The notes: a model not told the origin generated them from the letters alone. Shown: positions 1 through 9,284, numbered from the stretch's first letter. The stretch: 64,000 bases of DNA from Pirellulimonas nuda (GCF_007750855.1 NZ_CP036291.1:3410001-3474000); one strand, 5' to 3'. Program-made: numbers and translations.

Positions 1-480
1 AAACGAACTCGGAGGCAGAAGTCGAGGAGAGGAAAACCTGGTTACCGACAGGAGATGGGGCTTGAAGGTGAATATTCTTACGCAGAAACATGGCGGTGCG
101 CCGCATCGGCCCGCCGCAGGGACCCTCCCGGCGGGGCGGGTCCTCGCGCCGGCGACGACCGCCGTACCGCAGCCCTCCCGAGCGGCCCAGACCGCGAGGC
201 GAGACCGGGCCGCCGCGGTTCGCGGCCGCCGGCGGCCCGTCGGGCCGCTGACGCCGCCAACGGCCCGCTCTTCGGCGGCGGCCCAACTACCAGCAGCCCG
301 GGTCGGGAGGCGCCACGGTTGGCGTCAGCAGGGCGACCGGACTCCGCCCGATCTTCATCAAAATGATGATTTCTAAGAATTCTTGCTAACAAGTGTGAGC
401 TTTTTGGGGCCTTCTTACGTTTCTCAGTTGAGGCGTCCATCATCCACGAGGTCATCCCTATAACCGCCGCAAGGAGAGAC
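1..480. other. Upstream region without a recognisable gene
   Basis: Very GC-rich stretch ahead of the first clear gene. Short open frames exist on both strands, but their predicted products are rich in Arg, Pro and Ala, overlap each other and match no family I know. The last 15 bases hold the purine-rich ribosome site (aaggagagac) of the regulator gene. From about 361 to 430 the sequence becomes AT-richer, which would suit a promoter, but I could not define one. Confidence 0.5.
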
Positions 481-2109
481 ATGTCTTACGTGTCCGCGGA
501 ACAGGTTGGATCGCGACCGCAACCGCCGGTCGCTGTCGTGACACCCAAATCGGCGTTCGTAAAACCCGTCGCGGCCCCGGCAGAGCGGCGGCCACTGATC
601 GTGCTGGGGATCGCCAGCTCGGAAGCCGCCCTGGCCATCGAGCGGCGGCTCCAGGGGCTGGGGTGTGCTTGCCGCGTCGCGCACACCTACGACCGTCTGG
701 AGGCACTGATGGCCGAAGGCGCGGAATGCGGCGCGATCCTCGACACCCATCTTTGCGGCAAGCCGACGCTCGCGATGCGTCACTGCTACCCGCGATTGAT
801 GCAGACGACGCCGGTCCTCTACCGGGTCCCAGACGAAGAGGAGTCCTTTGAAGAAGTCCTCGCGGCGGTCCGGGCCGGCGCCTACGACGTGATGTTCGGG
901 CTGAGTGGGCTGCACAAGCTTGACGGGCTCGTCTCCGAGGCGACTTTCTCGCGCCGCCCCGCGGAGCCTCCGGCCCAGGGACTGGGCGATCGTGGCTCCT
1001 CCGCCACCGAGCCGGCCGACAGCCGCGCCAGCATCTCCCACGCCCGCGGGTTAGAGGCGGCGCACGAGCACGCAGAAAAAGAGCTCGCCAAGCTCCTGAT
1101 CGGCGACAGCCCGGCGATGGACTGCATCCGCCGGCGGATCGTCGAGGTCGCCGAGACGAACGCCTCGGTGATGATCTGCGGGGAGAGTGGCACCGGCAAA
1201 GAGTTGGTGGCTCAGGCCATCCACCAGTTTAGCCGCGTTTCGGCCGGCCCGTTCGTCCCGGTCAACATGGCGGCGATCCCTCAGGGGCTGGCCGAGAGCC
1301 TGCTGTTCGGGCACGCCAAGGGGTCGTTTACGTCCGCGGCGAAGGACCAGACAGGGTACTGCCAGTCGGCCGACGGGGGGACGCTGTTCATGGACGAGAT
1401 CTCCGAGATGGAGGTCGCGATCCAGCCCAAGCTGCTGCGGTTCCTGCAGACCGGGGTCGTCCAGCCGATCGGCGCCCCAAGACCGACCGCGGTCGCGACC
1501 CGCATCATCACGGCCACTAACCGCGATCCCGGCGAGCTGGTCCGTTCGGGGCAGCTCCGCGAGGACCTCTTCTACCGGTTGCATGTCGTCCCGATCTCGA
1601 TCCCGCCGCTGCGGGAGCGGCCCGGCGATATCCGTCAGCTGGCGGCGGTGTTTCTTGACCGGTACGCCGCCGAGCACCGCAGGCCTGCCCGCGGGTTCAC
1701 CGAGGAGGCGCTGGCGGCCCTCGAGCGGCTGCCGCTGCCGGGCAACGTCCGGCAGCTCGAGAATCTCGTGGAGCAGATCGTGATTTTCACGCGGGGCGCG
1801 CTCGTCACGGTGAGCGACATCCCTACGGCGTTCTCGGGCGGACCGGGGGCGGTGCGGACCGGCGCACAACCCACTGGCCCGCAACGTCGCGGCGACGCCG
1901 CGACCCCCGACGCCGGGCCGGCGGCCCCGACCCTCAAGCGGTTCCAGCAGCAAGAACGGGCGGCGATCCTCGAGGCGCTCCAGCAGTCGCGCGGGCACGT
2001 GGTTGACGCCGCGGAGCTGCTGGGGCTGAGCCAAGCGACCGTGTATCGTAAGATAAAGGAATACCAGATCCCCCGCGAGCGTAGGCGTCGCAAGCCCAAG
2101 CCCCGCTGA
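481..2109 (+). CDS. Sigma-54-dependent transcriptional regulator with atypical receiver domain
   Basis: NtrC-family activator of 542 residues. Residues about 38-155 resemble a response-regulator receiver, but I find only one acidic residue (in AILDTHL) where phosphorylation would occur and no N-terminal acidic pair, so phosphorylation is uncertain. The AAA+ domain follows: Walker A GESGTGKE at 234-241, the sigma-54 contact loop GSFTSA at 281-286 (canonical GAFTGA), and Walker B LFMDE at 302-306. A Fis-type helix-turn-helix ends the protein (about 494-530). The start has a good ribosome site, AAGGAGAG. Regulators of this type (PrsR-like) control exopolysaccharide and PEP-CTERM genes elsewhere. 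Its position at the head of the polysaccharide locus, and a sigma-54-like promoter at 30043, fit that role here. Direct targets are inferred. Confidence 0.9.
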   Translation: MSYVSAEQVGSRPQPPVAVVTPKSAFVKPVAAPAERRPLIVLGIASSEAALAIERRLQGLGCACRVAHTYDRLEALMAEGAECGAILDTHLCGKPTLAMRHCYPRLMQTTPVLYRVPDEEESFEEVLAAVRAGAYDVMFGLSGLHKLDGLVSEATFSRRPAEPPAQGLGDRGSSATEPADSRASISHARGLEAAHEHAEKELAKLLIGDSPAMDCIRRRIVEVAETNASVMICGESGTGKELVAQAIHQFSRVSAGPFVPVNMAAIPQGLAESLLFGHAKGSFTSAAKDQTGYCQSADGGTLFMDEISEMEVAIQPKLLRFLQTGVVQPIGAPRPTAVATRIITATNRDPGELVRSGQLREDLFYRLHVVPISIPPLRERPGDIRQLAAVFLDRYAAEHRRPARGFTEEALAALERLPLPGNVRQLENLVEQIVIFTRGALVTVSDIPTAFSGGPGAVRTGAQPTGPQRRGDAATPDAGPAAPTLKRFQQQERAAILEALQQSRGHVVDAAELLGLSQATVYRKIKEYQIPRERRRRKPKPR

Positions 2110-2204
2110 GTGCGAGGCGCCCGTCTCGCGACGCGCGTTTCCGCGGCCAGAGTCCCCACCCCAGCCCCCCGCCCTTAACTGCCTTCCGATCGAGCGCGTT
2201 ACCC

Positions 2205-4457
2205 ATGGCCTACGAACCACGCGAAGTCCGATTGGCCCCCGAGTCGCCGCTGGTGCTCGACCGGATGCGTCCCGCCGCCGCGACGCCTGCGGGTGAAGAC
2301 GCGGTGCAAGACTCGTTCGTGCTGGAGGTGATCCGCAAACGCTGGTGGCTGCTGGCGCTGTGCGCCCTGGCCGGGGCGGGCGGGGCCTACTTTTTGGCGC
2401 AAGAGTTCGGCAAACAGACCGCCGTCGTCCACGGCAGCCTGATGTACGGCGGCCTGCCGCTGCCTCCGGGTCCGTCGGTCTACCAGCCCCCCAGCCTGAC
2501 GACCTACCAAGAGATCTTGTTCTCGATCCCGAGCATGCAGCGGATCTGCGATCAGCACGGTCTGGAGATGCCCCCCGGTCGCCTAGCGGAGATGTTCAAG
2601 TGCAAGGTCGGCCGCGGCTCGAGCATCATGGAGCTCCAGCTGCAATGGGCCAACCCGGCGGATGGCGTGGCGATGGTCAATGACACGATGCAGCTGCTGA
2701 TCGACGAAGCGGCGCGTCGGCGCAAGGCAGTCCTCGGCGAGCACATGCGGCACGTCGAGTCGGTCCAGCTCACCGCCCGCAGCGAGGTCGACCAGGCCGA
2801 GAAGCGGCTCCGCGACGCCCGCCGCGCCCGCGCCGAGCTGCTCAGGGAGCAGGGGCTCGCGAGCGACCCAACCGACGACTTCTCGGCTCAGCGCGAGCGG
2901 ATGCTCGACACTCAGGCCGCCCTCGAGCAGCTCGCCGTGAGCAAGAAGAGCCTCGAAGAGCAGCTTCGTCAGACGGACGGACAGATCCTAGGCGCTCTGG
3001 GGCGGCTGCAGCAGGCCCACGTCAACGCGCGGGTCCAGTTCCTGGATGGAGTAATGCAGCGTTACCGCCAGGGGACCAAGACCTGGGACAATCTCAATCA
3101 ACTCAAGAACCGGCTCGAGGCGTTGTCCAAGGCGCCGCTTGATTCGGTCGCCAGCTACACGGACTGGAAAACGAAGCTAGCTCAGATCGATCTCGAGGCG
3201 CCCCCGGTTGCGGGCGCCGTCAACGTCGCCGCGCTGGGAGGCTTAGACCGCGACCTCCAGTCGCTCACCAGTCGCCGGGTCCAGCTAGAGTACGGCTTGA
3301 TCCCGCTGCAGCACCAGCAGGTGATGCTCGAAACGCGTCTGGCGGACATCGAGGCGCCCTCCGCGGCGCCCGAGGCGACCGGCGCGGCCATGCCGCTGAG
3401 CGTGGGGGAGGAGTTCGGCGAGGAGGAACGGCAGCTGGCGGCCGCCGAGAACCGGTACAACCTCGTGAAACAACAGCTGGAGAACATGCGGCAGGTCGAG
3501 GCGTGCCGCACGCAGGAGTTTTCGGTGCACATGCCCGCCAGCCTGGCGACGACCCAGGTCGACTCGAACAAGAAGAAGATGTTCGTGATGTTCGCGGCGG
3601 CAATCGCGGGCGCCTTGGCGCTGCCGGTGTTCGGGGTCGAGTGGCTCGCGCGGCGGCAGAGCCCGGTGGTGCAGTTCGCCAGCCGCTGGGGCCTCCCGGT
3701 GATCGCCGAGCGGCTGCTGGCCAACTACCAGATCGGCAAGAACGACGCCCCCGACTGGCGGTTCGACCAGGCGGTGCGGATGGCGACCCTCCGCATCCAG
3801 CAGTCGGCCAACCGGTCAGGGTTCGTGGTGCTTTTCAGCAACTTAGGGCAGACGGCCCCCCCTGCGCGTCTGATGACGGCGATCGCCGAGTGCCTGGCGC
3901 ACCGTGAAGAGCGGGTGCTGGTGGTCGACGCGATGTGCCCGTCGCTCGGGCGTCGGCCCGCCGCTAGGCCGAGCCATGCGCCGCACCAGCGGCTGCTGCC
4001 CCTCACCAATCCGAACGGTCAGCGATTGACGGCCGCGCCAAGTTCGCAATCGAGTGACGGCTCGACCGACGAACAGGCGGCCAACGACACCGCACTGGCC
4101 ACCCGCTACGGGCTCTCCGAATTCCTCTCTCGGGAGTGCGAAGATGTCGCCGACCTGATCCAGCCGACCGGCTGCCCCGGGGTCGACCAGATCTCGGCGG
4201 GAGACATGGAGTTTCCCCGCGAGGCGATGGCGTCAAGCTGCTTTTCGGAGCTCTTCGAGCACTGCCGCAACACGTACTCGGTGATCCTGGTGGCCGGCCC
4301 GCCAGTCGTCGCCCGCGCCGACTTTCAGATGCTCGCCGCCCGGGCCGACGGGATCTTGCTCGCCGCCAGCGGCGCCGCGGTCAAGGACCCCGCCAGCCGG
4401 GCGGCGGTCCAGGACCTGATCGAACTCCGCGCTCCCATGCTCGGCATCGTAAGCTAG
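2205..4457 (+). CDS. Wzc/GumC-like polysaccharide chain-length protein with degenerate kinase domain
   Basis: Inner-membrane polysaccharide co-polymerase of 750 residues. Transmembrane helices lie at about 47-66 (after RKRWW) and 459-481, flanking a long periplasmic region with predicted coiled coils (residues about 180-260 and 380-430, rich in Glu, Gln, Arg and Leu). The cytoplasmic C-terminal part resembles the BY-kinase/ParA-like domain of Wzc. Where Walker A should be, the sequence reads SNLGQTAPPARL, without the GKS/T lysine; a later strand, VLVVDAM, resembles Walker A'. There is no Tyr-rich tail. I therefore expect a chain-length/export scaffold without tyrosine autokinase activity. It follows the regulator by 95 bp and precedes the ABC exporter, consistent with one transcription unit. 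Confidence 0.85.
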   Translation: MAYEPREVRLAPESPLVLDRMRPAAATPAGEDAVQDSFVLEVIRKRWWLLALCALAGAGGAYFLAQEFGKQTAVVHGSLMYGGLPLPPGPSVYQPPSLTTYQEILFSIPSMQRICDQHGLEMPPGRLAEMFKCKVGRGSSIMELQLQWANPADGVAMVNDTMQLLIDEAARRRKAVLGEHMRHVESVQLTARSEVDQAEKRLRDARRARAELLREQGLASDPTDDFSAQRERMLDTQAALEQLAVSKKSLEEQLRQTDGQILGALGRLQQAHVNARVQFLDGVMQRYRQGTKTWDNLNQLKNRLEALSKAPLDSVASYTDWKTKLAQIDLEAPPVAGAVNVAALGGLDRDLQSLTSRRVQLEYGLIPLQHQQVMLETRLADIEAPSAAPEATGAAMPLSVGEEFGEEERQLAAAENRYNLVKQQLENMRQVEACRTQEFSVHMPASLATTQVDSNKKKMFVMFAAAIAGALALPVFGVEWLARRQSPVVQFASRWGLPVIAERLLANYQIGKNDAPDWRFDQAVRMATLRIQQSANRSGFVVLFSNLGQTAPPARLMTAIAECLAHREERVLVVDAMCPSLGRRPAARPSHAPHQRLLPLTNPNGQRLTAAPSSQSSDGSTDEQAANDTALATRYGLSEFLSRECEDVADLIQPTGCPGVDQISAGDMEFPREAMASSCFSELFEHCRNTYSVILVAGPPVVARADFQMLAARADGILLAASGAAVKDPASRAAVQDLIELRAPMLGIVS

Positions 4458-4498
4458 GATGCCCGCGGCAGGCGACGACATTCACGCGCCCAAGCCGC

Positions 4499-4550
4499 CA
4501 CCCCTCCCACCCCCCCCGCCCCCGCCCCCGTCCCCGTCCCCGTCCCCGCG
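4499..4550 (+). repeat. Pyrimidine-rich poly-C simple-sequence tract
   Basis: An almost uninterrupted run of C with a few T, A and G, ending in repeats of the unit gtcccc. It sits in the 107-bp gap between the chain-length gene and the ABC permease, just before the permease start. Homopolymer tracts of this kind slip during replication. Here it would change the leader length, not a reading frame. Confidence 0.8.
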
Positions 4551-4564
4551 CAAATCCAATCGAC

Positions 4565-5548
4565 ATGCCCGACGCGTCAACCCCCACGCTGACAGGATTC
4601 GCGCAAGACGACGGGGCGGCGGTCACGCCGCCGACGGGCGCGGCTCCGGTCTCTCCGGACGAGACGGTCGGCCACGTCACGTCCGTCGGTCCGGCTGCCC
4701 GCGCCACCGTCGCGGCGCCGACGGACCTAGTGATCGAGCCACGCAGCGGCTGGATCCCGGTCGATTTTGGCGAGTTGTGGCGCTTCCGGGAGCTGATGTT
4801 CTTCTTGGTGTGGCGCGACGTGAAGGTGCGTTACAAGCAGACGGTGCTGGGAGTCGCCTGGGCGGTGTTGGTGCCCATCTTTAGCGTCACGATCTTCACG
4901 GTGATCTTCGGGAACTTCGCCGGCCTCAAGAAAACGCTGCCCCCGGATTTGGTGCAGGCCTACCCGGTCTACGTCTACGCGGGCCTGCTGCCGTGGCTCT
5001 TCTTCTCAAACGCGGTGTCGCTGGGGGGGATGTCGCTGGTGAACCAGCAGCAACTGCTCACCAAGATTTACTTCCCGAGGCTATTCGTGCCGTCTGCGAC
5101 AGTCACGGGCTCGCTGGTCGACATGGGACTCTCGTTCTGTGTTTTCGCCGCGATGATGGCGATCTACGGCGTGGCGCCTTCGCCGCTGATCGTGCTGCTG
5201 CCGTGCCTTGTGTTGCTGGTCTGGGCGGCCTCGCTGGGGATCGCCTACCTGCTGTCGGCGCTAACAGTGAGTTACCGAGATTTTCGGTTCGTGATCCCGT
5301 TCATGGTGCAGGCGTGGCAGTTCCTCAGCCCGGTGGTGTACCCGACGTCGATCATCCCCGAGCGATACCGCCTGCTGTATGCACTCAACCCACTCGCCGG
5401 GATCATTGAGGGCTTCCGCGGCGTGATCTTCGGGACGCCAATCCCTTGGGGGATGCTTGCGGTCTCCACCCTCTCCTCGCTCTTCCTGCTGGTGTTCGGG
5501 ATGCTGTACTTCCGGAAGACGGAACGGCGGTTCGCCGACATCGCATAA
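4565..5548 (+). CDS. Polysaccharide ABC exporter, permease subunit (Wzm-like)
   Basis: ABC-2 type transport permease of 327 residues. After a hydrophilic N-terminal extension of about 75 residues comes the family signature region around LMFFLVWRDVKVRYKQTVLG, then about six hydrophobic segments (for example WAVLVPIFSVTIFTVIFG and the pair near the C-terminus) and a short basic tail. An in-frame open frame extends upstream to 4136, but that part overlaps the preceding gene. The ATG at 4565, giving MPDASTP, is the first sensible start. The next gene encodes the ATPase, 60 bp downstream, so the pair forms a Wzm/Wzt exporter that moves lipid-linked polysaccharide across the inner membrane. Confidence 0.9.
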   Translation: MPDASTPTLTGFAQDDGAAVTPPTGAAPVSPDETVGHVTSVGPAARATVAAPTDLVIEPRSGWIPVDFGELWRFRELMFFLVWRDVKVRYKQTVLGVAWAVLVPIFSVTIFTVIFGNFAGLKKTLPPDLVQAYPVYVYAGLLPWLFFSNAVSLGGMSLVNQQQLLTKIYFPRLFVPSATVTGSLVDMGLSFCVFAAMMAIYGVAPSPLIVLLPCLVLLVWAASLGIAYLLSALTVSYRDFRFVIPFMVQAWQFLSPVVYPTSIIPERYRLLYALNPLAGIIEGFRGVIFGTPIPWGMLAVSTLSSLFLLVFGMLYFRKTERRFADIA

Positions 5549-5608
5549 GTTCTCACATAGACACTTATTGCACTCCAAACATACCGTCTCTCCACGCGTC
5601 GCAACTCC

Positions 5609-6937
5609 ATGACCCAGCCCATCATCTCCGTCGAGAATCTCGGCAAGGCCTACCGGCTAGGACAGCGCGAGGAGAAGTACCCGACGTTTCGCGACGCACT
5701 GGTTGGGGCGGCGAAGGCGCCCTTAAGGCGGTTCCGCAATCTCAGCGGTGGGGGCGGCGAGGAGGAGCTATTCTGGGCGCTCAAAGACGTCTCGTTCGAG
5801 GTGCAGCAAGGGGAGGTCGTCGGCATCATCGGCCGCAACGGCGCCGGCAAGAGCACCCTACTGAAGGTCCTCAGCCGGATCACCGAGCCGACAACCGGCC
5901 GGGCAGTGCTGCGGGGCCGGGTCGCGTCGCTGCTGGAGGTCGGCACGGGGTTCCACCCCGAGCTTACCGGCCGCGAGAACATCTACTTGAACGGTTCGAT
6001 CCTGGGGATGAAGAAGCGAGAGATCGACCGCAAGTTCGAAGAGATCGTGGCGTTCGCGGAGGTGGAAAGGTTCCTCGACACGCCGGTCAAGCGGTATTCG
6101 AGCGGCATGTACGTTCGCTTGGCCTTCGCGGTCGCGGCCCACTTGGATCCGGAGATCCTGATCGTTGATGAAGTGCTTGCGGTGGGGGACGCGCAGTTTC
6201 AAGAAAAGTGCCTGGGGAAAATGCAGGAGGTTTCCGAAGGAGGTGGTCGAACAGTGTTGTTTGTGAGTCACAACATGGCGGCCGTACGTCGGCTCTGCAA
6301 CCGATGCATCGTCTTGACAGACGGCGAGATCGAAGTCGTGGGGCAGACCGCGGATGCGATCGACCGCTATTTAATGGGATCACAGCGCAATGCATCCAAA
6401 GCGGTAGCACGCTGCTCGGACCAAGGGAGCCGCGCAGCTATCCAGATTAGCGAAGTGAAAGTCTGCAATCAGCTCGGCGATCCAACGGCTCGTGTGCGAT
6501 CAGGAGACGACGTCTACCTGTCGATAACAACCTCCAGTAGTAAGTCGCTAGATCAAGCCGAACTGATTACACGAATTACTGACGGCGCAGGCAATCTCAC
6601 CACAACCCTCAACACCCGACTTACACTGCCATACCAAAGGATCGAAGAAGGCAAGACGACCTGGCAATGCCATATCCAACACCTCTACCTTACAGAAGGC
6701 GTCTACCACGTATCAGTTGCGGCGAAGGATGAGCTGAAAACTTGGGACAGCCAGGATTCCTGCGTGGAATTTGAGATTGAGGGGTCTGTCAACGAAAAGT
6801 TAGCAAAAAACCCAATGCGTCGATTCGGATTCCTCCTGCCTCCCCATGAGTGGAAGCTCGATATTTGCAACGACTCGACGGACTCCGATGGCGAAGTTTC
6901 TGGGCAGCAATTGTGCCAACCAAGGACCGAGCTATGA
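5609..6937 (+). CDS. wzt: Polysaccharide ABC exporter, ATPase with Wzt-type C-terminal domain
   Basis: ATPase of 442 residues. Walker A GRNGAGKST lies at 75-83; a signature-like YSSGMYVRLAFA and a Walker B ILIVDEVLAVGD follow, with the H-loop at VSHNMAA. Residues from about 270 to the end form a beta-rich C-terminal domain typical of Wzt proteins that recognise the modified end of the glycan before export. Base composition changes inside the gene: the ATPase half is GC-rich like the upstream genes, while the half after about 6250-6400 is clearly AT-richer, like the following cassette. The stop overlaps the next start (ATGA at 6934-6937), so translation is probably coupled. Confidence 0.93.
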   Translation: MTQPIISVENLGKAYRLGQREEKYPTFRDALVGAAKAPLRRFRNLSGGGGEEELFWALKDVSFEVQQGEVVGIIGRNGAGKSTLLKVLSRITEPTTGRAVLRGRVASLLEVGTGFHPELTGRENIYLNGSILGMKKREIDRKFEEIVAFAEVERFLDTPVKRYSSGMYVRLAFAVAAHLDPEILIVDEVLAVGDAQFQEKCLGKMQEVSEGGGRTVLFVSHNMAAVRRLCNRCIVLTDGEIEVVGQTADAIDRYLMGSQRNASKAVARCSDQGSRAAIQISEVKVCNQLGDPTARVRSGDDVYLSITTSSSKSLDQAELITRITDGAGNLTTTLNTRLTLPYQRIEEGKTTWQCHIQHLYLTEGVYHVSVAAKDELKTWDSQDSCVEFEIEGSVNEKLAKNPMRRFGFLLPPHEWKLDICNDSTDSDGEVSGQQLCQPRTEL

Positions 6938-7902
6938 AATCAGTTCCAGACGTAGCGCTCGTCGGCGCCATGAAAGCGGGCACAACTACTCTTGCAAACA
7001 TCATGAGCGGCCATCCGCGGCTTGCGGTTGCAAACGCAAATCAACCGGGAACGATAAGGAAAGAGCCAGGGTACTTTAGCCGAGACGATCGCTACGCAAA
7101 GGGGCCAGACTGGTACGAGTCGCATTTTGCGCATGCCCTGGACGGACAATTAACCGTTGACGCCTCAACGTGTTATAGCCGCAGCCGGCAGTTTCCCCAC
7201 GCAATGCATCGTCTCCATCGGGCAAATCGGCGGGCGAAGCTAATCTACATACTGCGGCACCCCGTCGAACGCACCTACTCGCACTATTTACAGTACGCAC
7301 GTCAGGCCTACTTTCGCGGTGACAACGTCCTCACGATAGGCGAATACCTGCAAGAGGATGCGACGGTTATCGCCGCGAGCTTCTACGATGATGAAATTCA
7401 GCATGTCCTGCGCCACTTCGGTCCTGACTCGCTACTCTGCCTTCGATTTGAAGACCTGCAAACGAAGCCACGCGTGGTTCTAGAGAGAATATCTCGACAT
7501 CTTGACATTGAACCTTTTCAATTGGACGAAAGCATGCCATCACTCAACTCGCATGATAAGTCAATTGAACGTTTAGCTGAGTCGGAAGCGATGAATAGGC
7601 TTCTCAAGTCGCCGCTGGCGCAAGCGATCAAGCCGCTACTTCCGGAACTGCTTCGTCGTCACGCGCGGAATTCTTTTCGTCGACTCGTAGTAGGGAATCA
7701 GGTTGGTCGCCGTGCCACCAAGGACATTCAAGGGCATGCTAGCCCACTAGATTCTGAGACAAGGCATCTACTTCATGAGGTACTCGACCCTCACACGCTC
7801 CGACTGGGCGATATCTTGCAATGGGATGTCAGCAACTGGACTCTCAATACTAATCCTGGAGGAGAAGCAGACCCTCTAGTCGAGTCTAGCACCGTCCGAT
7901 GA
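6934..7902 (+). CDS. Sulfotransferase family protein (polysaccharide modification)
   Basis: Sulfotransferase-fold protein of 322 residues. Near the N-terminus it has the 5'-phosphosulfate loop GAMKAGTTTL and, about 100 residues later, the 3'-phosphate motif around LRHPVERTYSHYL. These mark PAPS-dependent transfer of sulfate to a hydroxyl group, presumably on the sugar chain exported by the adjacent ABC system. An upstream in-frame start at 6850 lies within the Wzt gene. The ATG at 6934 overlaps the Wzt stop by 4 bp and places the P-loop-like motif at the expected distance from the N-terminus. The 3' end overlaps the following membrane-protein gene by 4 bp. The gene is AT-richer than the locus backbone. 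Confidence 0.88.
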   Translation: MKSVPDVALVGAMKAGTTTLANIMSGHPRLAVANANQPGTIRKEPGYFSRDDRYAKGPDWYESHFAHALDGQLTVDASTCYSRSRQFPHAMHRLHRANRRAKLIYILRHPVERTYSHYLQYARQAYFRGDNVLTIGEYLQEDATVIAASFYDDEIQHVLRHFGPDSLLCLRFEDLQTKPRVVLERISRHLDIEPFQLDESMPSLNSHDKSIERLAESEAMNRLLKSPLAQAIKPLLPELLRRHARNSFRRLVVGNQVGRRATKDIQGHASPLDSETRHLLHEVLDPHTLRLGDILQWDVSNWTLNTNPGGEADPLVESSTVR

Positions 7903-9284
7903 GTCCTTTTGCCCACATCATGCTGCTATGCTGGTTGCCTGCAATCTTGCTGGCTTCAGGCTACGTGAACGGGCAGAAGCTCGTGGTATTTGCCGTAGTG
8001 TTCGGGTGGCTGGCGCTCCCTAATGGGGGATATGATCTCGCTGGGCTGCCCGACTACACAAAGACGTCTGCTACCACACTGGCCCTGGTGCTTGTCGCCT
8101 TTTTGCTCGGCAATCAGCAAGTATCTGCACCTCGCTTCCAATGGTTTGACTTGCTGCCAATCGCCATTTGCGTGGCCCCTCTATTCTCCTCCATCTCAAA
8201 CGGCTTAGGGCTGTATGATGGAGTATCCGCTATCCTTTTGACATCGTTCACCTACGGCTTTCCGTACGCCATCGGAAGGACACAACTCTGCAATCAGAAC
8301 GGCCTGCGGATGCTCTGCATCGGTATCCTAGCAGGGAGCCTCATCTACGTTCCACTATGCCTCTTGGAGATGCGGTTAAGCCCTCAGTTGCACAATTGGA
8401 TTTACGGCTACTCGCACCGCTGGAATGCCGGCGGGCATCGCTTGGGTGGCTGGCGTCCGATCGTCTTCTTGGATGGCGGGCTGCAACTTGCGATGTGGAT
8501 GTCTACCGCGACGCTGATCGGAGGTTGGCTGTGGCGGAAGGGCGTTTGGCGATCATCATTCGGCATAGGGGCGGGCAAGTTGACGCTCACCTTGCTGGCG
8601 ACAGCATTGCTCTGCAGGTCTGCCGGGGCGCTAGTGCTTCTATGCGGTGGCGCGTTGGTGCTCTGGGTCACTGATCTCAGCCGATCGAAAACTGCGCTCG
8701 CGGCGCTCCTGCTCATGCCACCCACTTACATGACGGTACGCACCATCGGCGAGTGGAGCTGGCAGCCAGCCGTAGAAGTTGCCAGAGCGCTCGGCGAAGA
8801 CCGCGCCAATTCGCTGCGAGTGCGGTTTGAGAATGAAGACCTCCTCTTGCAGAAGGCGATCGAGAAGCCGCTATTTGGGTGGGGAGGGTGGGGCCGCAGT
8901 CGCGCGGTCGACGCCGACGGGAAGGATTGCATTACCGACGGCATGTGGATTATCCAGCTCGGCGAGCATGGGTTTTTTGGGCTCATCAGTACCTTTGCAC
9001 TCTTTATACTTCCGCTTGCAATGATGCTCTGGAACTACCCAAGCAAGAGGCTTTGCGATCCTGAACTTGCCGCCCCATTGGTCTTATCAGTCTCAATGAT
9101 TCTGATCTCCATCGACAACCTGATGAATGACATGCCGAATCCAGTTTACATCGTTGGAATTGGTGCCGTGGTTGGCTTCGCCGCTGGAGGAAGACGGCAG
9201 TCACACGTCACCGTCGATGAGACCCAACGAAGGCTGGACCATGGCGCCATATTGCCGCGGAGCCTCTCCTATTCGACCAAGTGA
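7899..9284 (+). CDS. O-antigen ligase/polymerase-like integral membrane protein
   Basis: Hydrophobic protein of 461 residues with about 10-12 membrane segments. It begins with a short helix (MLLCWLPAILLASGYVNG) and has a large loop around residues 150-190 containing RLSPQLHNWIYGYSHRWNAG, the usual place of the active-site loop in Wzy/WaaL proteins. A KPLFGWGGWGR segment in the C-terminal half resembles the conserved part of O-antigen ligase-like proteins. It could polymerise repeat units or ligate the finished chain; sequence alone does not separate these. Its ATGA overlap with the sulfotransferase gene indicates a shared transcript. Confidence 0.78.
   Translation: MSPFAHIMLLCWLPAILLASGYVNGQKLVVFAVVFGWLALPNGGYDLAGLPDYTKTSATTLALVLVAFLLGNQQVSAPRFQWFDLLPIAICVAPLFSSISNGLGLYDGVSAILLTSFTYGFPYAIGRTQLCNQNGLRMLCIGILAGSLIYVPLCLLEMRLSPQLHNWIYGYSHRWNAGGHRLGGWRPIVFLDGGLQLAMWMSTATLIGGWLWRKGVWRSSFGIGAGKLTLTLLATALLCRSAGALVLLCGGALVLWVTDLSRSKTALAALLLMPPTYMTVRTIGEWSWQPAVEVARALGEDRANSLRVRFENEDLLLQKAIEKPLFGWGGWGRSRAVDADGKDCITDGMWIIQLGEHGFFGLISTFALFILPLAMMLWNYPSKRLCDPELAAPLVLSVSMILISIDNLMNDMPNPVYIVGIGAVVGFAAGGRRQSHVTVDETQRRLDHGAILPRSLSYSTK

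Noticed and set aside
55-482. Overlapping short frames at the window start
   Set aside because: Three frames of about 100-130 codons overlap in GC-rich DNA; none has motifs or plausible composition.
1051-2220. 389-codon minus-strand frame
   Set aside because: Antisense to the sigma-54 activator with its clear AAA+ motifs; typical GC-rich shadow.
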